The translations under genes and the position numbers were made by a program. Shown here piece by piece: positions 41,553-50,903 of a stretch of DNA of 55,000 nucleotides. The notes under the pieces were generated by a model. It was not told the origin of the DNA. It made no database searches and worked only from the letters and a program-made list of their open reading frames with translations. This stretch comes from Mesostigma viride (taxonomy: Eukaryota > Streptophyta > Mesostigmatophyceae > Mesostigmatales > Mesostigmataceae). The DNA is taken from assembly GCA_009746045.1 (NCBI GenBank), contig RPFO01000076.1:4823275-4878274 (forward strand). The letters run 5' to 3'. Positions within the stretch are counted from its first letter, which is position 1, and each line of letters starts with the position of its first letter.

Positions 41553-43043
41553 AGGCCGGGTTTTATGGCGTGACCTTTTGGGGGATTTAGGGATTTCCGG
41601 CCTGTTGGGAAAGGAAGGGGTGGCTCACACATTTTGGGAAACAAAAGGCAATTTGGGGGATTTTCCCGCGGATTGGTAAATTTGGCGCGGGCGCGTGGCA
41701 TGGGTGCATTTTTGGCCACACGTACTTGCGGTAGCAGCGTAGGTGGTGGTCGGCGATCGATATGCAGTAGTCTACAGCCTAATGCATATCGACCGAGTGC
41801 AACCTGCAACCCCGGCCACAACCTAGAACGGCAGACAATGATGCGACGTGTCGGGTGGACTGTTGCAAATCATGGTTAACTGAACACACATGCGTGGAAT
41901 GATGGCGCAGAGTACTGCAGAGTATGAATTTCTGCAATATGGCTCTCGCGCAGTCGATCAGTTTTTGATCCCGCCAGCCGCCGGGTACCATATTCATATC
42001 ACGTCGCGACATTATATCGTGGAAAATCGCGAAAACCTATAAACAAAGCAAGGTACTAAGATAGACTGTAAGGTTCTTTGCATCATTGCATGCATGGCGT
42101 GGCAGTCAAATTGCATGATCCATAATCTTGGCTACGACGATGTTTTGCTTTAATTTGTTCCTTCTGCTGCGTATGAAGTTAGTAGTTTGCTCCAGCTAGG
42201 GAATTTGCGTGGTTGTGCAAGTGCTTGGCTATGGCATGGCCGGTTTGTCCAGCACATTGCTTTATACTTGGTCCTTGCGCATGCTTCAGCCTGCTTGTCC
42301 TGAATGCATGCTAGTAATCCTGACTTTGCTCGGTTTCCTACAACGGGCTTTTTCGTTGATATATTTGTGGAATGCATGGTAGAATTACTTTGCATTACGC
42401 CTTGCATTTGCACGTGCAGTTGCCTTTTGCTCTCTGGTTGGTTCGTGTTTGAGGAAGGTCTCTTGACAGATTGCCACATTACCAATTTCTGTAATTGCTT
42501 AGTAGTCATAATAGCCCAGGGCTCCATCCAAGCAGGCTTGTGGCATGACAAGGGCTCATGAGCTAGTGGTGTTATAATGGGTAATGGTGATATAGTAATG
42601 AGAGTGTGAGACAACCATGCACTGACCAGTAAGACATTCTGGCAGCCAGTCCATGAGTAGTTGCAGGAATCAATTAATTAATTAATGTACACTTGACTGC
42701 GTCACGAATAGTTTGGCCGGGAATGATTATGAGGCATCATGGGAATTTACATAAGTATCTCTTGAGTAACATGGTTGCCCAATGGCATACGCCCGATGAA
42801 TCACCTACTAAGTCGTCGTAATGTTAATTATACTGGTTCTCAGACGATGGAGAACGCATGTTTTGGAATGAAACACGCAACCGTACTGGTCTAACGAGAG
42901 AGCTACCGTCTCTACCCAAAAAGTCTACAACTGAGTCCGTGTCGCCCAATTAATGTGTGCGAGGTGACATCATGGTGACATGGTCGAGCATCTTGCATGT
43001 GCCTATGCTTTTGTGGCCAGTGCGGCTTTTGTATCCATGCCCA
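41553..43043. other. No recognisable gene; one LINE-tail stub
   Basis: Mixed-composition sequence. A minus-strand frame at 42150-42614 (154 codons) has no recognisable motif and is probably chance. At 42668-42708 a run (AATT)n followed by GTACACTTGACTGCGTCACG matches the end of LINE G (43044-43085), so a short LINE 3' fragment probably lies here. Confidence 0.5.
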
Positions 43044-43189
43044 TTAATTAATTATTTAATTAATAGACACGTGACTGCGTCACGTGAGCAGAAGTCCTCA
43101 GTGGGAGGGGAACATGGGATGGAATGGATGGTATAAGCTATCTACTAGGTCCTAGTTACAGGGGTGTGGGCACCGCGGCCCGAATCGCT

Positions 43190-44781
43190 ATGAATGCCAT
43201 ACTTGGTCACACGCGGAGCCCCCACAGGCTTGGGGGTGGTCAGACTCCTTCATCACTACTTGCCATCTATCCTTGCGCACCATCTGCCTCCATATTACAG
43301 ACAAACCACGAGGCTGCCCGGGATTGAGGCCGTCACGTCTAGTGTAGCACATGTCCATGCCGAGTCTATCACGAAAAGTCCACGGGTGGCGGCCCTGCCG
43401 CGCGCAGCCGGGGGCACGCCAGATGAGGACATATCGCCCAGGCTGGGCGGGCTTGGTGCCAGCTAGTCTATCTGATGTGCATGTCTACCTGATCTGTGCG
43501 GGCCAGGTGCCCGGCTAGGCCCAGGCGCCTGTGCCTAATAATGTGGGAAACATAGGGCAAATCAGCGTACAAATCCTCATTACTAATGTGCAAACCAAAG
43601 GGGATGTTAAGGGCCTTGCGCAGCATCTTGGTGACGGCGCCGTTGAGTCGTTGCTCCAGCTCCTGCATCAGTGTCCACGTCTCGGCGCCGTAGGTCAGGA
43701 TCGTCAGAATGACGACCTTGAAGAGGTCACGCTTGACGATCCGGGGTAGGGCGGGGTTGCTCCACCAGCGGCGGTGGTCATGGAGGTGTGCCCACGCCAT
43801 GCCGATCCGTGTCGTCATGTCGTCCTCGCAGTCGGGAAGCCAACTGCCGAGCAGCTTGAAGCGGCCTGAAGGAGTGTAGTTGACCTCGGCATCGTCTAAG
43901 AGGCGGAGTGTGGGTGGGGGCCCTGCCATGCCGAGGGCCAGGGCCTCCGTTTTGGGGCTGATTTCTAGACCAACCGCCCGAGCCTCGAGCGCCAGGCAGT
44001 CCAGCCAAAGTTGGGCAGACTCTGGCTTCTCGATGAGCGTGATGTCGTCGGCATAAATGAGGTCAGCTAGTAAATTCTGCTTGTTAGTCGGCCCCCCTTC
44101 CCCAAGCTCGTTCGTGATCGCTAGGCCAGGGGCACGGCCTGCAATGCTAGCAAAGCGAGCACGTGCCTGGCGCATAACATAATCCACTACAATAATAAAC
44201 AGGTACGGCGACAGGACGCAACCCTGCCAGACGCCGGTCTGCAGTGGGCATGGCGGGGTAATGCCGTGTTGAGTGCGCACCGAAGTGGTCGACCCCTCAT
44301 ACAGCGTGCGGATGACGGTAATCAGGGGAGTGGGGACGCGAGCGCGAGCAAGTACAGCCCATAGAGCGTCCCAGAGGACAGAATCAAAAGCCTTGATGAA
44401 GTCGACGAAGATCAAGATGGCGGGAAACTCACCATGCAGGTTGCAGGAGAGCGATTTCCTCGAAGAGGCGACGCACGACGAAAATGGCCATGACGGTGTT
44501 GCGCCCAGGACGGAAGCCCATTTGACTTTCCCCAAGGTGACAGTCGAGAGCAGAACGAAGGCGGTTGAGCCGTTGAGGATCATGCGCAATGTGAACAACT
44601 TAAGTGCGGCGCTCTGGATGCAGACTCCTCTGTAGTTGGCGGGGTCGTCAGGGGAACCTTTGTTTTTGTACAGCATAATACGGTAGCTGTGCTGCCACTC
44701 AGGAATCGGCGGCGCGTCGGCAAGCAGGATCCGGTTGCAGACGTCAAGCAGGAACCCCTTGAGCGCCGTCAGCTTAATCAC
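43190..44781 (-). pseudogene. Reverse transcriptase of LINE G
   Basis: The open frame 44781-43468 contains the start of RVT_1 (WQHSYRIMLYKNKGSPDDPA; NYRGVCIQS), FVDFIKAFDSV (first catalytic Asp), GVWQGCVLSPYLF, and LADLIYADDITLIE with the YADD catalytic box, then the thumb and YGAETWTL...GHLARTDQVD. Between ~44530 and 44440 the proper frame (GFRPGRNTVMAIFVVRRLFE) is displaced, so two frame changes occur. After the stop at 43468 homology to LINE H's C-terminus (AQPGRYVLIW; GLSVIWRQMV) continues in another frame to about 43190. Confidence 0.85.
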
Positions 44782-44966
44782 CGGGGCTGGGAGCTGGTCA
44801 GGTCCAACGGCGGCATAGAAGCGGAGTTGCTTGGCGGCGGTGCTCAGCTCGAGCTCGGTGAACGGCGGGAGCTCGTTGGGGTCGGCCAGGGGTTCCGTCA
44901 GGGCTGGGTACGTGTAGTCCTGCTCAGCGGCGGGCGGCGTGGGCGGCGCAGGGACGTCCGCCGGTG

Positions 44967-45660
44967 CTACTGCCAGGCGTGCGGCCGCCAGAGGGCCAAG
45001 CGGCGGAGGCGGTGGGGGGGCGCCGAGCAGCCGGGACTGGCAGAAATACCACTGGTCGAGCTGCTGCTGCGGTGAGCCAGAGAGCGTCTGCGGCGCCGAC
45101 TGCGCGCCGCCGGCGGGCCGTTGGGCGTGACGCAGGCGGGTCCAGGCGTACTTGCCGTGCTGGTCCTTGAGGTGGGCGAAGTACTCGCGGACATGAAGGT
45201 CCTCCTGCTCCTTGGTCGCCTGCCGGATGGCCGAGTGGTAATCGGCTTTGAGGCGGGCGTAGCGGGCGGGGTCGCTGTTGTCGCGCAGGGCTTGCCGGGC
45301 CTGGATGACGGCGGGGAGCCGGTGCAGGCTGGTGAAGCCGGGGGCGGGCGGCGGGGGGGCAGTAGGGCCCCGGCCGCGGGCAGCTTGTCAGCGAGGTGCC
45401 GAAGGGCCGATGCCGGGCCGGCAGCGAGCAGCTGGGCGTGGCTGGCCGGGATGTCCAGCGCGTCGACGAACGCCTCTGCGGCGCGCTTGTGGGCGCGTTC
45501 TTCAGGGAAGTCCTCCAGAGCGTCGTCAGATTTCTCGAGCAACTGAAGTGTGCGCAAATCAGGTGGTGCCACGTGCTTACGAAAGGGCGAGGGGAATCGC
45601 AGGCGGATGCGGGCGGTGACGATGCGATGATCCATGCCCATGCTCGACAATAGTGAATGA
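44967..45660 (-). pseudogene. LINE G endonuclease end and linker
   Basis: Within the frame 45746-44967, MGMDHRIVTARIRLRF matches the SDHR(L/I)V end of apurinic-type LINE endonucleases. The following linker is Ala/Pro/Arg-rich with one or more frame changes, so later residues (RRPPPASPACTG...) are unlikely to be the original protein. The rest of the endonuclease is absent. Confidence 0.65.
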
Positions 45661-45750
45661 ATTAGGAATCTATGTAGTGAATTCGAAGTTAGGAATTGAG
45701 GTGCCCAGGGGGAGCAGGCCCTCCAGCCCTGAATTCTCAAATGCACCGGC

Positions 45751-46020
45751 TGGAGAAAGCCTATCTGAACTCACATCTGCAAATGTATGAACCAATATTC
45801 AAGATTAGCTCCCATTCAATGAAGCTGCTATGTGTAAATTAATTATTTTAAAATAAATCAATTAAGATGTGTTTTAACCCTTCAACTGTGTCCACTGATT
45901 CCTAAAAAATGGACTGAGTGACACATCTTTGCACACATTAAGTGAGACAACTATTCCTGAGCGCATGGCGTAATCGATCCAACATCCTTTGTTTGTTTAC
46001 GGTATAAAAACAATTTCTGC
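45751..46020. other. No gene; AT-rich spacer between LINEs
   Basis: AT-rich unique-looking sequence between the 5' edge of LINE G and the tail of LINE H. Confidence 0.6.
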
Positions 46021-46210
46021 ATTAATTAATTAATTAATTAGACTCGTGCTCCCGTTGGGGAGTCACGGAGCATTAACCCTGATGGATGGATGGATGGGTG
46101 CAAACATTCCTACCGGTCTAATCTATCTACATTGGCTACATACTACATCTATCTAACAGCATTCTAACTACAACCTCTATCTAGGCAGCCGCACGCGGCC
46201 CTAGGGGGAG

Positions 46211-47410
46211 CTATCTGGCGTGCCTCCCGCGGGATTGCACACGCGGGCGCTTCCCCACTGGGGGGGGCTCGTTGTCCTCTATGACCTGGGCCCACTTGGC
46301 CTTGTCCATCATCTTCTTCCAAATCACGGAGAGGCCTAGGCCCCCCATGTCCTCCACTAGCTGTTCTTTGAAGGTGCGGGCCTTGCGGCGTCTAACATCA
46401 CTGGGCCCAGCCCACGTCAGGAGGTGCCGGCCAGGCTGGGCTGGTCGCAGTCCTGCGGGGGGGCCACGAGAGGTGTCTACCTGGTTGGTGCGAGCTAGGT
46501 GCCCTACTAGCTGCAGGCGGCGTTGCTTAATGGTGCTGGTGATATAGGGCATGCCCTGGTACAGGTCCTCATTGCGGACATGAGCAGCATATCCTACTCT
46601 GAAAATGGAACGCAGCATGCTGGTGACCGCGCCGTCCAGCTTGCGGGCCAGGTCGGCGGTGAGGGTCCACGTCTCGGCGCCATACGTGAGAACAGGAAGG
46701 ACGAGGACCTTGAACAGGTCCTGTTTCTCGATCTTGCCCAGGGGCTTGCGCCACAGGGCCCGGTACTGGCGTAAAGCGTGCCAGGCGAGGGAGATGCGAT
46801 GGTCCACATCAACCTCGCAGCTAGGGAGCAGGCTGCCCAGCAGCTTAACGCGGTCCCGATACAGGACTCGAGAGCCGTCTAGGAGATAGAGGGGCGGCGC
46901 TGAGTTGGTGAGCCCAACCGCCAGGGCCTCTGTCTTCTTGCTGACCTCAAGCCCCACTGCACGGGCCTCGAGAGCCAGGCAGTCAAGCCATGTCTGCACG
47001 TGCTCAGTGTCCTCGAAGAGGGTGGTGTCGTCTGCGTAAATGATGTCTGCTAGCCGAATCTCCGTGTCCGCACCGCCATGCCAGAATTTGTTAGCAACCT
47101 GCACTCCTGGTTCCCTGCCCACGATGCGGACAAATCGCTTGCGCGCCTGAATCCGGGGTGGAGGTGGGGGTTGAACGGGGGGGGGAAGGGAAGCGGAGGA
47201 AATAGTGCTTTTCATCGCATTTATTTTGTCCTGCAGGTGTAGGATGCGAGCCTGCCGCCTGCTCTGGGTATTCGGGGATGCTTGCGCAACGCAGAGGCGT
47301 AGAAAATCTAGCATGCGTTGGGTGTTGCTAATCTTGCTGCTGAGAGCTGTCGTTCTAGCCCGAGATACCGGCACCACCATGTGTCTCAGTCGACTGTGAG
47401 GTCGATCCAT
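46211..47410 (-). pseudogene. LINE H ORF2 with in-frame internal deletion
   Basis: 399 codons without a stop. Residues 1-70 (TTALSSKISNTQRMLDFLRL...) are a helical region normally upstream of RT. They run through a Pro-rich junction (~residues 75-90) directly into RFVRIVGREPGVQ and LADIIYADDTTLFED, the YADD box and thumb of RT. The endonuclease, fingers and first palm motifs, including FVDF and the QGCVLSP box, are absent. The C-terminus (GHLARTNQVD, GLSVIWKKMMDKAKW) is whole. RT activity is not possible without the first catalytic Asp. Confidence 0.8.
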
Positions 47411-47490
47411 GCATGGGAGTGGAACGGGGGATTGTTTAGAGGCTGTCCCCGAAGCCTGTTAGCCGCGAGCCGACAAGTGGGTTTGTCTAC

Positions 47491-48567
47491 CTACTGGTAA
47501 CCACCAGGGGCAGCACGCTTCTCACCACGAGACTCACTACGAGACTCTGCACCCGTGGTGTTAATCTCAACACCGTCAAAGGAGGCAACCCAGCGACCAT
47601 CCGACTTCAGACGCATCTGCACACGCTTCCCCCCCGGTACGTACCCATTCCGGATGGCCACGACCTTCGCGTGATTCCAGAGCTTGCTCCTTGCCGCCAG
47701 CTGTGCAGGGGTGTAGTCCTCGTCGATGCTGATGAGGCTGCCCTTGAGCAGGCGACGGGCGCCCATGACCCGTTTCTGGTCGTTCACGTTGGCCATGGTG
47801 ACCAAAACCAGGCCAGCTGGGCCTGGCAGGCGAATGGCCCTTTCAATGGTCACGTGATCCCGCAGCTGCAGCACCCCCAAGAACGCGGGTCCCCGCAAGG
47901 CCTCGGTAAGTGCGCGTGCGGTGTCATGCTTGCCCTTCTCAAAATCCTTGAGAATGATATTGCATTGGCGGAGCTGAGCCACATTCTGTGACGCGACTGC
48001 GGTCACTGGCAGCCGACTTAGCCGCCTGGGCGACTATGGCATCCAGGTTCTTCCCCGCCGCATCCGCGAACGTGACCCGCTTGGGGGGGGAGGTGGCCAT
48101 GGCCGCCTTGAATTCCAGCAATGTGGCTTGGGTGACAGCAGAGTTAGCAGCCAAAGACTTGAGCGCACCTTGCACAGACTTGAGCTCAGAGGTGAGCGCC
48201 TGCAGCTCAGTGGAGTCGGCTGCGCCGGCAGGGGTGTCGGCATTGGCCGAGGTGTCGGATGCGGCCGCGATGGTCGCCAGCGGTTTGCAGAGTTCAGGGC
48301 AGCATGTAAAGAGGCAGGAGGTGCGTAGCTGGTCGTCGTCCCAGTGCTGCCACCCCTCGGGGGGGTCATCCACAACTGCGCCGGTGGTGGGGTGGCGGAT
48401 GATGTCGTCGGCGTCGTATCGAAGTTTGAGGATTTTCAGCACGTTGCCGACCGGCATGGTGAAAATTGCCGCAATGTCGGCCAGGTGCAGGCGGGGGGCG
48501 AGGCTTGTATACTTGGTTAAAGCAGACGGTGAGGGCGGTGGGGTGGCAGGCGTGGGGGTAGCAGTTG
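47491..48567 (-). pseudogene. LINE H ORF1 (RNA-binding protein), two frames
   Basis: The N-terminal frame (to 47939) has a short helical domain (LHLADIAAIFTMPVGNVLKI) and a coiled-coil-like stretch (ELQALTSELKSVQGALKSLA). The C-terminal frame (48006-47491) has an RRM/CTD-like part typical of LINE ORF1: NIILKDF, VTIERAIRLPG, LVLVTMANVNDQKRVMGARR, then SLISIDEDYTPAQLAARSKL. The frames overlap by 68 bp and need one shift. MQTSFSIS at the apparent start comes from the LTR of element D and is not native. Family role: RNA chaperone of the LINE particle. Confidence 0.7.
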
Positions 48568-49264
48568 AGATTGAGAATGATGTTTGCAAGAATGCGGCAC
48601 TAGGTGCCTGGGTTTATTATCAATTTATATGTTTACAAGTCATGTGTGCAACCCCAAGATTGCGATAGGCCTTATCGACATTGCACCAATCACATCTCAT
48701 GTGCATTTGCGATTTCCAAGAGGCACACTGAACTAGCGTTACGCCAGCGTTGCACAATGCTTCTAGACGCTTCTAGAACCATTTACAAATATCCATTAGC
48801 AGGGAATATTGCCGTATTTTTCTGCCCGCTGAAGGGGTGTTTTATCTCATCAATCCTTGGCACGACTTCAACAGCCTGACCGACAGTCAGGGCTCGACAG
48901 TCAGCGTGACCACTAATTATAATGCATCAACGTGGCTATACTGCCACCATGATCATGCACACAAGCTGTGTGCAGCAATTGTGAGTATTGTTTCACAGAT
49001 TTACATTCCATTATGCATGCACCAGTTTATACACGCATTTCGGTCAAGCAACAGATTGCAACTCCAGCCCTTTCTTTTTTCATGTGGCAATAGGACTGCG
49101 TACTCAAATCTGTAAGAACTACGGCCGCGCAGGCCTTGCCATCATGAACGCATCTTAGGCCCCACATGGTTTTGGAGGGTAATCCCCAGCCAAACAAATT
49201 ACACCATAGCATCGCTACCGGGAAAACCTACCAAGGTAAAACCCGAGTCAAGGGGCCATTCACA
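48568..49264 (-). repeat. 3' LTR of element D
   Basis: Identity with 53808-54111 plus 54900-55000 proves that at least 48568-48970 is LTR. The other end is inferred at about 49264, where minus-strand TGTGAATGGCC follows a purine-rich GTGGAG just after the RT-RNase H stop. Confidence 0.8.
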
Positions 49265-49280
49265 CTCCACGACATCTCAA

Positions 49281-50903
49281 CTAGTGCCGTGGCTGACCCA
49301 GCGACATATTGTTCATTTGGTGCCTAAGAAGAGTATACTGTGCCTTGGCGGAGCTATAGAGCTTGGTAAGAGCATCCGAGCAATTCTGGTCGCCTGCCAC
49401 GTGCTCGGTATGGAGCGCATCAGAAAATTCCTTCACCCGGAGGAAGTCAAGGTCTCTCGTGCGAGCGTAGGGGTTCTCAATGAAGTCCACCAGCGCTTGG
49501 CTGTCGGTGCGCATGACGCGATCGATGCGTGTGGTGAGACCGCCCAGCTTGAGGATCCAGCAGAGTAGCGCGTGGAAATACGCGAGCTCACTTGCAGCCT
49601 CGCAATACGCACGCGCCTCGGCGGTGTCCGACCCCACATACACACGGCGGTGGAGACGTGAGAACCACGCAAAGATGGAGGATGGCGCAGATTGGTCAGC
49701 GTTTGAGATATAGCTAACAGCCGCACACCTACCACGCATCTTGGTGAGCACCCGCGCATCCAAAGAACTGTCACAATAAGCCCCTAGCTCGATGGGCTTG
49801 TCCCAGTCAACACCCTGCAGGACCAACCCCGGTGAGGCCTGCACATACTCAGCTACAACCGGGCGGGCCAACAAGCAGAGAACATCGTCTGTCAACCGAC
49901 TAAGGACAGCCAAGTCAGGGCTCGTGGTACACGCAAGCCAATTGAGTTTGCCACGCAGCGCACCACACTCAGAGGGAAGGATAGGCCCAGTGCGGGCCAT
50001 GACCTCCTTGACCAGGTCGGGGACATAGCTACCCTTAGGATGCAGCAACATGACCCACTGCCCTTGCTCATCGTGATCGAGAATAGTGTCCATGCCCATG
50101 AAGGGCACGATCTTGCCCGGCTCCCTAAAGACGAGCTTGCCCACAGGGTACACTGAGTGCACGAGCGAATGGAACCACACAATCCACTCCCGTGGCCCCA
50201 GGCAGTCACAGTCATCGGCATGCACGAAAACAAACACGAGCTCCCCCTTCCAGACACCAACAAACAAGGAGGGGTCCAGGTCGCTGTACATCATGCGTGC
50301 GCGGTTAAGTAGAAGGCGCTCTAAACTCTTGCGCCACGCCCGCGGCCCGGCCACGGTCCCATCCACAGCCTTCACCAACCTCATGAACTTCTTGCCCACA
50401 ATAGGTTCCCACATCTTGGGTGTCCTAACATACAGCGGTGTGGTGCCCTCCCACAATTTAGCCGTCTCATCTGAATCCCCGTTAAGGAAGGCCTTAGAAA
50501 AATCCAGCACCGCGGAGCCATGCGGCAAGCCTTTGTTGAGGCGCCCGAGATGAAAGCACACTAACAATCGCCAAGTGTCTTTATTTAAGCCCGGGGCAGT
50601 CAGGGCTGAGGAGGGCAGGTCAGAAGATCCAGAAAATTCTAGCACCACAGGTCTAGCAAACTCTACTTTCCTGTCAGTGCCGGGAACCGGCTTCATCTGG
50701 AAGGTCCATTTGAAACGAAGCAACCGGCCATCCCTTGGGACTAGGTCCACTGGCTCCACACAACCCAGTCCTAACCATCGTTCCCCTGCAGCCAGCATAG
50801 CCCCTTGGGTATTGTCTAGCCCTTCCTCGGTTGAGACGTGCCTGGCAACATCATGGAAGGACATGGGGCTTTCAGTGGCAACATCGTGGAAGCTAATCCC
50901 CAA
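49281..50903 (-). CDS. pol: RT-RNase H of element D
   Basis: 540 codons; the first codon is TTG, with no ATG needed if made by frameshifting. RVT_2 features: RLLRFKWTFQMKPV, D134 (SAVLDFSKAFL), and HADD at 228-231 (VFVFVHADDCD). RNase H: D378 (AYCDSSLD), E429 (DTAEARAYCE), D467 (MRTDSQA) and D510 (NCSDALTKL). The opening GISFHDVATESPMSFHDVA aligns with B's GIGPHSLAGHSPINYQ linker, so the frame switch from the integrase-protease ORF lies at the GGGG run near 50900. It overlaps that ORF by 88 bp in the -1 phase. Either -1 frameshifting or a single indel explains it. Confidence 0.88.
   Translation of the reverse strand: MGISFHDVATESPMSFHDVARHVSTEEGLDNTQGAMLAAGERWLGLGCVEPVDLVPRDGRLLRFKWTFQMKPVPGTDRKVEFARPVVLEFSGSSDLPSSALTAPGLNKDTWRLLVCFHLGRLNKGLPHGSAVLDFSKAFLNGDSDETAKLWEGTTPLYVRTPKMWEPIVGKKFMRLVKAVDGTVAGPRAWRKSLERLLLNRARMMYSDLDPSLFVGVWKGELVFVFVHADDCDCLGPREWIVWFHSLVHSVYPVGKLVFREPGKIVPFMGMDTILDHDEQGQWVMLLHPKGSYVPDLVKEVMARTGPILPSECGALRGKLNWLACTTSPDLAVLSRLTDDVLCLLARPVVAEYVQASPGLVLQGVDWDKPIELGAYCDSSLDARVLTKMRGRCAAVSYISNADQSAPSSIFAWFSRLHRRVYVGSDTAEARAYCEAASELAYFHALLCWILKLGGLTTRIDRVMRTDSQALVDFIENPYARTRDLDFLRVKEFSDALHTEHVAGDQNCSDALTKLYSSAKAQYTLLRHQMNNMSLGQPRH

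Larger units (their letters stand above)
43044..45750 (-). mobile_element. LINE G, 5'-truncated non-LTR retrotransposon
   Basis: Minus-strand endonuclease end, linker, RT and C-terminal region, closing with ...GACGCAGTCACGTGTC and a (TTAA)n-type tail at 43044-43065 instead of poly(A). The RT is closely related to that of LINE H. Several frame changes make it inactive. The endonuclease is cut off upstream of its SDHR-like motif; CCCATT is present near both ends (43038 and 45813) but is too short to call a target duplication. Confidence 0.8.
46021..48567 (-). mobile_element. LINE H, internally deleted, interrupted by element D
   Basis: Minus-strand ORF1 (48567-47491), shortened ORF2 (47410-46211) and a 3' end ACGGGAGCACGAGTC plus (TAAT)n at 46021-46041. 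Upstream, ORF1 is cut at 48568 by the LTR of element D; the rest should lie beyond the window. Confidence 0.8.

Noticed and set aside
42150-42614. 154-codon minus-strand frame
   Set aside because: No domain and no homologue in the window; composition does not stand out from the surrounding non-coding sequence.
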